64,000 bases of DNA from Leuctra nigra (Eukaryota > Arthropoda > Insecta > Plecoptera > Leuctridae). The notes under the pieces are model-generated. The model saw nothing but the letters and a program-made list of their open reading frames with translations, searched no databases and was not told the origin of the DNA. The DNA is taken from NCBI GenBank assembly GCA_934045905.1, contig OW203765.1, positions 16,307,409 to 16,371,408 of the forward strand, given 5' to 3'. Below are positions 34,487 through 48,100 of the stretch, one piece after another. Made by a program: the position numbers and the translations under genes. Every line of letters begins with the position of its first letter. Position 1 is the first letter of the stretch.

Positions 34487-35047
34487 GCTTTCTATGATTT
34501 CATGGTTTTCCTCCTTTTTCTATACTTACATGAACTGGTGTGCATACATTTTAACGGCGCACAAACTGAAACTATATTTTTTCTAATTTTTACTTTGAAT
34601 ACTCTGGTGGACATTTGGAAACTCATGTGAAATAGTAAATGCTCATAGGTATTATATAAGTATATGATATCACAATTGTGAATAATGAAAATGAAACTAA
34701 CACCAGTATCATATAAGCAAGGATCTGTCAAATGTTTGAGCAATTACTCGGATTAGTTGAAGAGTAAAGTAAACCGTTTACGTTAAACCGTTAACCGTAA
34801 ACCGTTAGTTTAAATAAAGTCATGTTAACTTCATATAAAAATTTAACAAGTTTTCGACGAAGTTTGCCCCAGGTTCATAACATGTTAATAGGTGCATGTG
34901 AATTTTGTATAAGAATGTGCATAAAATACGATGATTGTCAATAAATAAAATAAGTTTTCATACAGACAACAATAATTAAACATTGTCTTTGTTTAAACTC
35001 TTCGCTCATTGAGGATCTTTTGTCCGAGATACATCTTGATGAGGTAT
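34487..35047. other. Intergenic, nothing recognised
   Basis: AT-rich, with AAACCGTTAACCGTAAACCG words near 34775-34815. Leads into the 52-bp satellite. Confidence 0.5.
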
Positions 35048-38000
35048 GCATGGAGATAGTACGCCGCCTTGCTGACCTGAGGACAAGAACATCGTGTAAG
35101 TATGGAGATAGTACGCCGCCTTGCTGACCTGAGGACAAGAACATCATGTAAGTATGGAGATAGTACGCCGCCTTGCTGACCTGAGGACAAGAACATCATG
35201 TAAGTATGGAGATAGTACGCCGCCTTGCTGATCTGAGGACAAGAACATCATGTAAGTATGGAGATAGTACGCCGCCTTGCTGACCTGAGGACAAGAACAT
35301 CGTGTAAGTATGGAGATAGTACGCCGCCTTGCTGACCTGAGGACAAGAACATCGTGTAAGTATGGAGATAGTACGCCGCCTTGCTGACCTGAGGACAAGA
35401 ACATCATGTAAGTATGGAGATAGTACGCCGCCTTGCTGACCTGAGGACAAGAACATCGTGTAAGTATGGAGATAGTACGCCACCTTGCTGACCTGAGGAC
35501 AAGAACATCATGTAAGTATGGAGATAGTACGCCGCCTTGCTGACCTGAGGACAAGAACATCATGTAAGTATGGAGATAGTACGCCGCCTTGCTGACCTGA
35601 GGACAAGAACATCGTGTAAGTATGGAGATAGTACGCCGCCTTGCTGACCTGAGGACAAGAACATCATGTAAGTATGGAGATAGTACGCCGCCTTGCTGAC
35701 CTGAGGACAAGAACATCATGTAAGTATGGAGATAGTACGCCGCCTTGCTGACCTGAGGACAAGAACATCGTGTAAGTATGGAGATAGTACGCCGCCTTGC
35801 TGACCTGAGGACAAGAACATCGTGTAAGTATGGAGATAGTACGCCGCCTTGCTGACCTGAGGACAAGAACATCGTGTAAGTATGGAGATAGTACGCCGCC
35901 TTGCTGACCTGAGGACAAGAACATCATGTAAGTATGGAGATAGTACGCCGCCTTGCTGACCTGAGGACAAGAACATCATGTAAGTATGGAGATAGTACGC
36001 CGCCTTGCTGACCTGAGGACAAGAACATCATGTAAGTATGGAGATAGTACGCCGCCTTGCTGACCTGAGGACAAGAACATCATGTAAGTATGGAGATAGT
36101 ACGCCGCCTTGCTGACCTGAGGACAAGAACATCATGTAAGTATGGAGATAGTACGCCGCCTTGCTGACCTGAGGACAAGAACATCATGTAAGTATGGAGA
36201 TAGTACGCCGCCTTGCTGACCTGAGGACAAGAACATCATGTAAGTATGGAGATAGTACGCCGCCTTGCTGACCTGAGGACAAGAACATCATGTAAGTATG
36301 GAGATAGTACGCCGCCTTGCTGACCTGAGGACAAGAACATCATGTAAGTATGGAGATAGTACGCCGCCTTGCTGACCTGAGGACAAGAACATCATGTAAG
36401 TATGGAGATAGTACGCCGCCTTGCTGACCTGAGGACAAGAACATCATGTAAGTATGGAGATAGTACGCCGCCTTGCTGACCTGAGGACAAGAACATCATG
36501 TAAGTATGGAGATAGTACGCCGCCTTGCTGACCTGAGGACAAGAACATCATGTAAGTATGGAGATAGTGATAGTACGCCGCCTTGCTGACCTGAGGACAA
36601 GAACATTCATGTAAGTATGGAGATAGTACGCCGCCTTGCTGACCTGAGGACAAGAACATCATGTAAGTATGGAGATAGTACGCCGCCTTGCTGACCTGAG
36701 GACAAGAACATCATGTAAGTATGGAGATAGTACGCCGCCTTGCTGACCTGAGGACAAGAACATCATGTAAGTATGGAGATAGTACGCCGCCTTGCTGACC
36801 TGAGGACAAGAACATCATGTAAGTATGGAGATAGTACGCCGCCTTGCTGACCTGAGGACAAGAACATCATGTAAGTATGGAGATAGTACGCCGCCTTGCT
36901 GACCTGAGGACAAGAACATCATGTAAGTATGGAGATAGTACGCCGCCTTGCTGACCTGAGGACAAGAACATCATGTAAGTATGGAGATAGTACGCCGCCT
37001 TGCTGACCTGAGGACAAGAACATCATGTAAGTATGGAGATAGTACGCCGCCTTGCTGACCTGAGGACAAGAACATCATGTAAGTATGGAGATAGTACGCC
37101 CGCCTTGCTGACCTGAGGACAAGAACATCATGTAAGTATGGAGATAGTACGCGCCTTGCTGACCTGAGGACAAGAACATCGTGTAAGTATGGAGATAGTA
37201 CGCCGCTTGCTGACCTGAGGACAAGAACATCATGTAAGTATGGAGATAGTACGCCGCCTTGCTGACCTGAGGACAAGAACATCATGTAAGTATGGAGATA
37301 GTACGCCGCCTTGCTGACCTGAGGACAAGAACATCGTGTAAGTATGGAGATAGTACGCCGCCTTGCTGACCTGAGACAAGAACATCATGTAAGTATGGAG
37401 ATAGTACGCCGCCTTGCTGACCTGAGGACAAGAACATCGTGTAAGTATGGAGATAGTACGCCGCCTTGCTGACCTGAGGACAAGGAACATCGAGTAAGTA
37501 TGGAGATAGTACGCCGCCTTGCTGACCTGAGGACAAGAACATCATGTAAGTATGGAGATAGTACGCCGCCTTGCTGACCTGAGGACAAGAACATCGTGTA
37601 AGTATGGAGATAGTACGCCGCCTTGCTGACCTGAGGACAAGAACATCGTGTAAGTATGGAGATAGTACGCCGCCTTGCTGACCTGAGGACAAGAACATCG
37701 TGTAAGTATGGAGATAGTACGCCGCCTTGCTGACCTGAGGACAAGAACATCGTGTAAGTATGGAGATAGTACGCCGCCTTGCTGACCTGCAGACAAGAAC
37801 ATCGTGTAAGTATGGAGATAGTACGCCGCCTTGCTGACCTGAGGACAAGAACATCGTGTAAGTATGGAGATAGTACGCCGCCTTGCTGACCTGAGGACAA
37901 GAACATCATGTAAGTATGGAGATAGTACGCCGCCTTGCTGACCTGAGGACAAGAACATCATGTAAGTATGGAGATAGTACGCCGCCTTGCTGACCTGAGG

Positions 38001-41000
38001 ACAAGAACATCATGTAAGTATGGAGATAGTACGCCGCCTTGCTGACCTGAGGACAAGAACATCGTGTAAGTATGGAGATAGTACGCCGCCTTGCTGACCT
38101 GAGGACAAGAACATCGTGTAAGTATGGAGATAGTACGCGCCTTGCTGAGGACAAGACATCATGTAAGTATGGAGATAGTACGCCGCTTGCTGACCTGAGG
38201 ACAAGCACATCATGTAAGTATGGAGATAGTACGCCGCCTTGCTGACCTGAGGACAAGAACATCATGTAAGTATGGAGATAGTACGCCGCCTTGCTGACCT
38301 GAGGACAAGAACATCATGTAAGTATGGAGATAGTACGCCGCCTTGCTGACCTGAGGACAAGAACATCATGTAAGTATGGAGATAGTACGCCGCCTTGCTG
38401 ACCTGAGGACAAGAACATCATGTAAGTATGGAGATAGTACGCCGCCTTGCTGACCTGAGGACAAGAACATCATGTAAGTATGGAGATAGTACGCCGCCTT
38501 GCTGACCTGAGGACAAGAACATCATGTAAGTATGGAGATAGTACGCCGCCTTGCTGACCTGAGGACAAGAACATCATGTAAGTATGGAGATAGTACGCCG
38601 CCTTGCTGACCTGAGGACAAGAACATCATGTAAGTATGGAGATAGTACGCCGCCTTGCTGACCTGAGGACAAGAACATCATGTAAGTATGGAGATAGTAC
38701 GCCGCCTTGCTGACCTGAGGACAAGAACATCATGTAAGTATGGAGATAGTACGCCGCCTTGCTGACCTGAGGACAAGAACATCATGTAAGTATGGAGATA
38801 GTACGCCGCCTTGCTGACCTGAGGACAAGAACATCGTGTAAGTATGGAGATAGTACGCCGCCTTGCTGACCTGAGGACAAGAACATCATGTAAGTATGGA
38901 GATAGTACGCCGCCTTGCTGACCTGAGGACAAGAACATCGTGTAAGTATGGAGATAGTACGCCGCCTTGCTGACCTGAGGACAAGAACATCATGTAAGTA
39001 TGGAGATAGTACGCCGCCTTGCTGACTGAGGACAAGAACATCGTGTAAGTATGGAGATAGTACGCCGCCTTGCTGACCTGAGGACAAGAACATCATGTAA
39101 GTATGGAGATAGTACGCCGCCTTGCTGACCTGAGGACAAGAACATCATGTAAGTATGGAGATAGTACGCCGCCTTGCTGACCTGAGGACAAGAACATCGT
39201 GTAAGTATGGAGATAGTACGCCGCCTTGCTGACCCTGAGGACAAGAACATCGTGTAAGTATGGAGATAGTACGCCGCCTTGCTGACCTGAGGACAAGAAC
39301 ATCATGTAAGTATGGAGATAGTACGCCGCCTTGCTGACCTGAGGACAAGAACATCATGTAAGTATGGAGATAGTACGCCGCCTTGCTGACCTGAGGACAA
39401 GAACATCGTGTAAGTATGGAGATAGTACGCCGCCTTGCTGACCTGAGGACAAGAACATCGTGTAAGTATGGAGATAGTACGCCGCCTTGCTGACCTGAGG
39501 ACAAGAACATCATGTAAGTATGGAGATAGTACGCCGCCTTGCTGACCTGAGGACAAGAACATCATGTAAGTATGGAGATAGTACGCCGCCTTGCTGACCT
39601 GAGGACAAGAACATCATGTAAGTATGGAGATAGTACGCCGCCTTGCTGACCTGAGGACAAGAACATCATGTAAGTATGGAGATAGTACGCCGCCTTGCTG
39701 ACCTGAGGACAAGAACATCATGTAAGTATGGAGATAGTACGCCGCCTTGCTGACCTGAGGACAAGAACATCATGTAAGTATGGAGATAGTACGCCGCCTT
39801 GCTGACCTGAGGACAAGAACATCGTGTAAGTATGGAGATAGTACGCCGCCTTGCTGACCTGAGGACAAGAACATCATGTAAGTATGGAGATAGTACGCCG
39901 CCTTGCTGACCTGAGGACAAGAACATCATGTAAGTATGGAGATAGTACGCCGCCTTGCTGACCTGAGGACAAGAACATCATGTAAGTATGGAGATAGTAC
40001 GCCGCCTTGCTGACCTGAGGACAAGAACATCATGTAAGTATGGAGATAGTACGCCGCCTTGCTGACCTGAGGACAAGAACATCATGTAAGTATGGAGATA
40101 GTACGCCGCCTTGCTGACCTGAGGACAAGAACATCGTGTAAGTATGGAGATAGTACGCCGCCTTGCTGACCTGAGGACAAGAACATCGTGTAAGTATGGA
40201 GATAGTACGCCGCCTTGCTGACCTGAGGACAAGAACATCATGTAAGTATGGAGATAGTACGCCGCCTTGCTGACCTGAGGACAAGAACATCCATGTAAGT
40301 ATGGAGATAGTACGCCGCCTTGCTGACCTGAGGACAAGAACATCATGTAAGTATGGAGATAGTACGCCGCCTTGCTGACCTGAGGACAAGAACATCATGT
40401 AAGTATGGAGATAGTACGCCGCCTTGCTGACCTGAGGACAAGAACATCATGTAAGTATGGAGATAGTACGCCGCCTTGCTGACCTGAGGACAAGAACATC
40501 ATGTAAGTATGGAGATAGTACGCCGCCTTGCTGACCTGAGGACAAGAACATCGTGTAAGTATGGAGATAGTACGCCGCCTTGCTGACCTGAGGACAAGAA
40601 CATCATGTAAGTATGGAGATAGTACGCCGCCTTGCTGACCTGAGGACAAGAACATCATGTAAGTATGGAGATAGTACGCCGCCTTGCTGACCTGAGGACA
40701 AGAACATCATGTAAGTATGGAGATAGTACGCCGCCTTGCTGACCTGAGGACAAGAACATCGTGTAAGTATGGAGATAGTACGCCGCCTTGCTGACCTGAG
40801 GACAAGAACATCATGTAAGTATGGAGATAGTACGCCGCCTTGCTGACCTGAGGACAAGAACATCATGTAAGTATGGAGATAGTACGCCGCCTTGCTGACC
40901 TGAGGACAAGAACATCATGTAAGTATGGAGATAGTACGCCGCCTTGCTGACCTGAGGACAAGAACATCGTGTAAGTATGGAGATAGTACGCCGCCTTGCT

Positions 41001-42796
41001 GACCTGAGGACAAGAACATCGTGTAAGTATGGAGATAGTACGCCGCCTTGCTGACCTGAGGACAAGAACATCATGTAAGTATGGAGATAGTACGCCGCCT
41101 TGCTGACCTGAGGACAAGAACATCATGTAAGTATGGAGATAGTACGCCGCCTTGCTGACCTGAGGACAAGAACATCATGTAAGTATGGAGATAGTACGCC
41201 GCCTTGCTGACCTGAGGACAAGAACATCGTGTAAGTATGGAGATAGTACGCCGCCTTGCTGACCTGAGGACAAGAACATCGTGTAAGTATGGAGATAGTA
41301 CGCCGCCTTGCTGACCTGAGGACAAGAACATCATGTAAGTATGGAGATAGTACGCCGCCTTGCTGACCTGAGGACAAGAACATCATGTAAGTATGGAGAT
41401 AGTACGCCGCCTTGCTGACCTGAGGACAAGAACATCGTGTAAGTATGGAGATAGTACGCCGCCTTGCTGACCTGAGGACAAGAACATCGTGTAAGTATGG
41501 AGATAGTACGCGCCTTGCTGACCTGAGGACAAGAACATCATGTAAGTATGGAGATAGTACGCCGCCTTGCTGACCTGAGGACAAGAACATCATGTAAGTA
41601 TGGAGATAGTACGCCGCCTTGCTGACCTGAGGACAAGAACATCATGTAAGTATGGAGATAGTACGCCGCCTTGCTGACCTGAGGACAAGAACATCATGTA
41701 AGTATGGAGATAGTACGCCGCCTTGCTGACCTGAGGACAAGAACATCGTGTAAGTATGGAGATAGTACGCCGCCTTGCTGACCTGAGGACAAGAACATCA
41801 TGTAAGTATGGAGATAGTACGCCGCCTTGCTGACCTGAGGACAAGAACATCATGTAAGTATGGAGATAGTACGCTGCCTTGCTGACCTGAGGACAAGAAC
41901 ATCATGTAAGTATGGAGATAGTACGCCGCCTTGCTGACCTGAGGACAAGAACATCGTGTAAGTATGGAGATAGTACGCCGCCTTGCTGACCTGAGGACAA
42001 GAAACATCATGTAAGTATGGAGATAGTACGCCGCCTTGCTGACCTGAGGACAAGAACATCATGTAAGTATGGAGATAGTACGCCGCCTTGCTGACCTGAG
42101 GACAAGAACATCATGTAAGTATGGAGATAGTACGCCGCCTTGCTGACCTGAGGACAAGAACATCGTGTAAGTATGGAGATAGTACGCCGCCTTGCTGACT
42201 GAGGACAAGAACATCATGTAAGTATGGAGATAGTACGCCGCCTTGCTGACCTGAGGACAAGAACATCATGTAAGTATGGAGATAGTACGCCGCCTTGCTG
42301 ACCTGAGGACAAGAACATCATGTAAGTATGGAGATAGTACGCCGCCTTGCTGACCTGAGGACAAGAACATCATGTAAGTATGGAGATAGTACGCCGCCTT
42401 GCTGACCTGAGGACAAGAACATCGTGTAAGTATGGAGATAGTACGCCGCCTTGCTGACCTGAGGACAAGAACATCATGTAAGTATGGAGATAGTACGCCG
42501 CCTTGCTGACCTGAGGACAAGAACATCATGTAAGTATGGAGATAGTACGCCGCCTTGCTGACCTGAGGACAAGAACATCATGTAAGTATGGAGATAGTAC
42601 GCCGCCTTGCTGACCTGAGGACAAGAACATCATGTAAGTATGGAGATAGTACGCCGCCTTGCTGACCTGAGGACAAGAACATCATGTAAGTATGGAGATA
42701 GTACGCCGCCTTGCTGACCTGAGGACAAGAACATCGTGTAAGTATGGAGATAGTACGCGCCTTGCTGACCTGAGGACAAGAACATCGTGTAAGTAT
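35048..42796. repeat. 52-bp satellite, about 149 tandem copies, truncated by an assembly gap
   Basis: The unit contains GGAGATAGTACGCCGCC, TTGCTGACCTGAGGACAAG and AACATC(A/G)TGTAAGTAT. Units are nearly identical; the main difference is ATCATG versus ATCGTG. A few units carry 1-5 bp indels (near 36560, 37100, 37150, 37200, 37375, 38130-38190, 39025, 39230, 40290, 41510, 42010, 42200, 42757). Minus-strand ORFs through the array (LSPYLHDVLVLRSARRRT repeats) are by-products. Confidence 0.97.
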
Positions 42797-42996
42797 NNNN
42801 NNNNNNNNNNNNNNNNNNNNNNNNNNNNNNNNNNNNNNNNNNNNNNNNNNNNNNNNNNNNNNNNNNNNNNNNNNNNNNNNNNNNNNNNNNNNNNNNNNNN
42901 NNNNNNNNNNNNNNNNNNNNNNNNNNNNNNNNNNNNNNNNNNNNNNNNNNNNNNNNNNNNNNNNNNNNNNNNNNNNNNNNNNNNNNNNNNNNNNNN
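42797..42996. other. Assembly gap of 200 N
   Basis: Exactly 200 Ns directly after a satellite unit, so probably a fixed-size placeholder: the true satellite length is unknown. Confidence 0.98.
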
Positions 42997-43523
42997 TGTT
43001 CTACTAACTAACGTCCAGAGGATGTCAGAATAGGACGTTGTGTCAAATTTCCATGGGATGTAAGATTTCGACGTATACAGATGTGACGCTATATTATCGC
43101 CTTTTAGGCCTAAATGAGATAGTCTGAGCATAGCAGCGGTAAAGAAATCAGCTATAATACAGGAGGAGATTATATTATCCGGTAAACAATTAATAAAAAC
43201 ACACACAACAATCTTTGGACCAACTCCGGTATCGTCAAAAAATTAAAAATATAAAATCCAAACAATATATCGAAGATGTTTCTATCTTCTGCTTCAGGTG
43301 CACACTGATGATATAATCGAAACAATTCTGACCTTCGAGGTCAAATACTTTGTTTTGCATTCTGAAGGCAACGACTTGCAAGCAGTAATCTTAAACGTTG
43401 TTAGGAAGTGGCACACCCATACGGAATGTACTTGAACTATAACCCACTGAATATTTTGATCTCGAATTTTTTATAGCGTGTGTAACAACTTACTCCGATC
43501 AACTCTATCCGTTTGTTTGCGAC

Positions 43524-43650
43524 CAGGGGTGCGATTACATAAAATGATAACTTCCTTGTCACGGTGACAGGTCCCTAGAAGGCCGTGAATAGCATTGAGT
43601 GAGAAGCTTGTCACCGTGACAAGAAAGTTATCATTTTATGTAATCCCATG
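43524..43650. mobile_element. Palindromic MITE, TTGTCAC family, copy 3
   Basis: AGGGGTGCGATTACATAAAA to TTTTATGTAATCCCA with inner CTTGTCACGGTGACA and core GAAGGCCGTGAATAGCATTG. Confidence 0.85.
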
Positions 43651-44580
43651 GGATTACATAAAATGATACATAAATTTTTATGTAATCCATGGGATTACAT
43701 AAAATGATAACTTTCTTGTCACGGTGATTGAGCGAGCGAAGCGAGCGTCTCCTTTTGGCTCATTTGGCACGGGCCTCTGTTTTTTTTTTCTTTTTTTTCC
43801 GTTTACGGACGCTATACAGGTCAGAGTTTTTCTTCGATCGAGCTGAAATTTTGCACACATGTGGAGACAACCTTTTCTGTTTGCTGACCCCTAATTTTTT
43901 TGAAAAAAATTGATTGGTTAAAATTTAAATAAACATCTCCTGATGGTAGGTTGAAAAATTAAACTGGTCTTCTATAAATCTGATCAAACTCATATTTTGG
44001 CTATACAGGTCAGAGTTTTTCTTTGATCGAGCTGAAATGTTGTACACATGTTAAACCAACCTTCTCTGTTTATTGGTTAAAATTTAAATAAATATCTCCT
44101 GATAGACTGAAAAATGAAAACGGTCTTCGATCATTCTGATCAAACTCATATTTTGCATGATCATTAAGACCAATATTGTCTCTTATTTTACAAAATTTCA
44201 TACCAATCAGTTAAGAACGTATGAAGTTATTGACATTTTTAATATCTGTCAGTAATGAAGTATCGAAATGATTGTTTTCCAGTGCCAATTGAAAATTGAT
44301 TCTGATTTGCTTTATGAACCAGGTGCTTTGATGCTATTTTAAAGTTTCGATGAAAAGCATACACTTTTAAGTTGATATCATAATCAATTCAATATGGATG
44401 TATATGTTTTCTGTTCGTTGTGTACGCATTTCCGGTTCGAGAATTTGCACGTACCCGTGCTCGCTCATCAACGCGTTACACTGAGCGTTTTCCTAGTAAG
44501 TCCCTAGAAGGCCGTGAATAGCATTGAGTGAGAAGCTTGTCACCGTGACAAGAAAGTTATCATTTTGGTAATCCCACACC
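43651..44580. mobile_element. Palindromic MITE, copy 4, split by a Helitron-like insertion
   Basis: The left part ends ..CTTGTCACGGTGA at 43727. The right part resumes at 44497 with TAAGTCCCTAGAAGGCCGTG and continues to GTTATCATTTTGGTAATCCC. The 769 bp between them is the Helitron-like copy. Confidence 0.8.
43728..44496 (+). mobile_element. Helitron-like element, copy B
   Basis: Starts A|TTGAGCGAGCGAAGCGAGCG, ends GCGTTACACTGAGCGTTTTCCTAG|T. The hairpin CGCTCA/TGAGCG precedes the CTAG end. It is inserted between A and T of a MITE without a target duplication. Confidence 0.78.
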
Positions 44581-44843
44581 TGGATGAGACGTTTGTATTT
44601 GACATTTACGTGACGTTGCAAAGACGTCCCATCAGACATTATTGTAATGAGCATTTGTCACGTACACAGTACGTCTAAATGTTATGTACAAAAAATGGGA
44701 CATTATGCTAGAATCGCAAATACCTGCAATGCTCACTGGGTTGTCAAGTAATTTTTTTTTTTTTTAAATTTCACATACTATTTAACCGCAGATCCCCCTT
44801 CCCCCAAGAATACGCCCTTGATAAAGCTTTCTAATAGTTCTAG

Positions 44844-45170
44844 GTACTCCAAGGAAGGAGCTGAGTCTCAATCAATTGGACAATATAATTGTGTCTCACG
44901 GGGAAGACATTGAAGCCACCTGCATGTCCAAAGACTCCGTGAAGCAATGTGACTTCAACATCCCACGCAAGTCTGGTTGGGTGGACGTGAGTCAAGGTAC
45001 TGTCCATGGGGGAATCTACTACCACAATATGACCGTGACCGTTACTGATACAGGATGCAGGATTAAAGCTGTGAATGCAACAGATGAAGACGCAGGTATT
45101 CTCTGGTGCAGAGGAGAGTTCGACAAAGCCAGGTTCCGAGAGATCCGAGCCACGGCAATCATCATCAAGA
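44844..45170 (+). CDS. Ig receptor, Ig1 exon
   Basis: Acceptor AGTTCTAG|GTACTC; donor CAAGA|GTAAGA; 109 codons, phase 1-1. A V-like Ig fold: first Cys in DIEATCMSK, second in DEDAGILWCRGEF. Two further cysteines (KQCDF, DTGCRI) could form an extra disulfide. NMT and NAT are N-glycosylation sites. Confidence 0.85.
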
Positions 45171-48100
45171 GTAAGATCCACTTGAATACACACCTTGTTC
45201 ATTGCTTCGATGAATCTGATCTCTATTTTGAGCTGCCGTTTGTATATAATAGGAAACGTTCAGTGTAACGCGTTGATGAGCGAGCATAGATACGTGCAAC
45301 AGATCCAGCCAAACACGAAACGGACACGATACGATTTTCTTTCAATTTCATATTACAATCTGGTTCTTGACGAACTGAATTAGAGATCCATGAGTGGTGA
45401 CTTACTTATAGTTACTTTATGCTTATAGTTACTTTTCCAAAATACTCTTTTGACAACTCAGACAAACTCTTAAAATGACAACAAGTCTACTTGGTCAATT
45501 GACCGATTGGGCCGATTGACCGATACTTGACCGACTGTGATGAAAATGTGTAATCTTCTTACATAATGTACACTTTCTATTTACTTTCTATTTAAAAATC
45601 AAAAAATACTTAGCACATCGATTTTTTGTGTATTATAGATACGAGTATTAATATTATAGGGAGCTAACTACTCACTCGCTTGAAATCCCTTTACGAATCC
45701 TTAACTACTACACACTACTTTTCAGTGCTAAATGTTAGATTTCTTTAATTTTTTTCTTAGTTGAAGAGACTTGGCTACCATTTTTACGGGGAGTATTTTT
45801 TTTCTGGGATATGAATTACTTAATAAATATTCATTTCACAATAATAACGTTGTGTTTGTAATGTTTTTTGGTATGTTTTGTACTTTCAAATAAGTCTCGT
45901 TTTAATCCATTCTACAACTGGGAGGTGCGATCACATAAAATGATAACTTACTTGTCACGGTGACAAGACCCAGAAGGCCGTGAATTACATTGAGATGAGA
46001 AGCTTGTCACCGTGACAAGATAGTTCTCATTTTATGTAATCTCACCCCTGGAGAGAGTTCCCTATTCCACATCGGTTTAGAATCACTGGAATAAAAGACA
46101 ATTAACATATTTTGAGTTTTACGGAAGATATTTAAAGTGGCTTCTTTGGTAATTCTCTGTACATAAACGGAAGAAACGTTTTAGATTTTGATATAATTTG
46201 GAGAACATATGACAGTCCTTATTAATTTGAGATCAATTATTATTTGTATTTAATCTTGCTCCAGGTCCGCCCGCACATCCACCTGTTATTGAGATGTCAA
46301 AGACTAAGTACAAAGTCGGTGACACGCTGGAAGCTAACTGCAGTGTTGGTGAAAGCGTTCCTCAGGCTGACATAACCTGGAGGCTCAACGGCAAAGTCGT
46401 GGACGACGTCGAGGAGGTGGTCGATGACTCAAGATGGCGGTGGATCTGGGAGGCTGTGGGAAGGACACAGATGCTGAAGATCAACTTGACAGATGAACAC
46501 GTGGGAGAGGATGTGAAGCTGGATTGCATTGCCACTCATGTGGAGACCAACCAGACAGGTTCTAGAGCTCTGCTGATTGAAGGGAAAGGTAAGAGCTCGT
46601 AATTTTGTAATGTTAATAATATAATGAATTTGAGCAATGACGTAGATAGTCCCCCCTCCATTTCAAAATACAATAATTCAACTATGATATATCAATATCA
46701 TATATTAAAATCAAAATTAATTATTGTCTTCTTCTTGTAGTCACATGCCAGCTCAGTGAATGTTCATGTTGGTTATTCTTGTCTTGTCAACTGCTACTCT
46801 AAACAGTGACTTTGTAATTTGTCCAAACCTCTGTTATGATGTTCTTCTCCTTCCAGGTCCCCGCTTTCCTATGATTTTCCCTTGAATCATAAGGTGCATA
46901 ATGTTGTACGTCTCTGGATGCCTCATGACATGGCCGAAGTAGGACAATTTTCCCATCTTGATGGTCGATATTATTCCTTACTCTTCTTCATTCGAACCAC
47001 GACATCCTCATTTCGTACCTGATATATTATCCTGATATAGCTGATACGGTGAATTCTACTTTAAACTACTTTAACTTTAATTATTGTATTGTTATTTGGA
47101 ATATTTGACTTCAACCCATGGAAATATAAATGTCACCGATATATTTATATAAAACTGTATTACACTTATATTTACACTGAAATTCGACAGAAATGTTATT
47201 TTGCTCTGACAGCTGCAGTTTCCGAGAACATATTTCTGTTCCAGCAACGTCCTTTGCAAAACCAACAACGAAGACGACTACAACTACTACAACTACTACC
47301 AGGACGCCAACTACCCCAACTATCCCACCTACAACTACCACGCCTACAACTACCACACCTACAACTACCACTACAACAGCACTTACAACTTACATCGAAC
47401 AGAGTAAGCATATCAATTAGTTCCCATATTTCTCCTACTAGACACAACGAACAGTAATTTTATTTATTATTAACCTTATTGTTTAATTTCTATTTAACAA
47501 TGTTCAGCTTGTTTTTTAATGGCCAATTACATAACAACATCTGAATAAACACCATCTTACATCATATTCGCCACATTAATATAAGAAAATATAGAGAACT
47601 ATATATACCTGGTTATTAGCACCATTTTTTAAATTTATTTTTCAAAAATGTTTATAATTTAGTTAATTATTTTATATTTTAATGCAAACTTTTAATATCA
47701 TCACTTTTTCCTAAATTTCGTCATAGAGATTAGTTTCCTTTAGAAATCTGATTACTTTATCGATGTTATTGGTGTTGTCATCAAGAATCTCTGCGATATC
47801 ATCTGATATATTCAGACACCTACGCTTTTGACTAACGGAAGTTACATAACATTTATCAAAATTGTTAAACCATTGTGAAGAGAAATGACCTCTGCTTATA
47901 GGGTAGTTTCATCGGGCGTCATACCTGAGGGTCAAGTGATTAGAATCTCTGGAGAATTGAAGAGCGTCTGATGCAATTTTGTATCTCTTTTGAAGTTATT
48001 TGGCTGCCTTGGAGAAATAAGTAAGAGCTCGGTATTTTGTCATGGCGTGGAATGCTTAAAAAGTAATCCTCAAAAGCTAATCATCTATTGAGTGTAACAA

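Noticed and set aside
35144..42529. Many minus-strand ORFs with LSPYLHDVLVLRSARRR repeats
   Set aside because: By-products of the 52-bp satellite; the frame opens or closes with a single A/G variant. Not genes.
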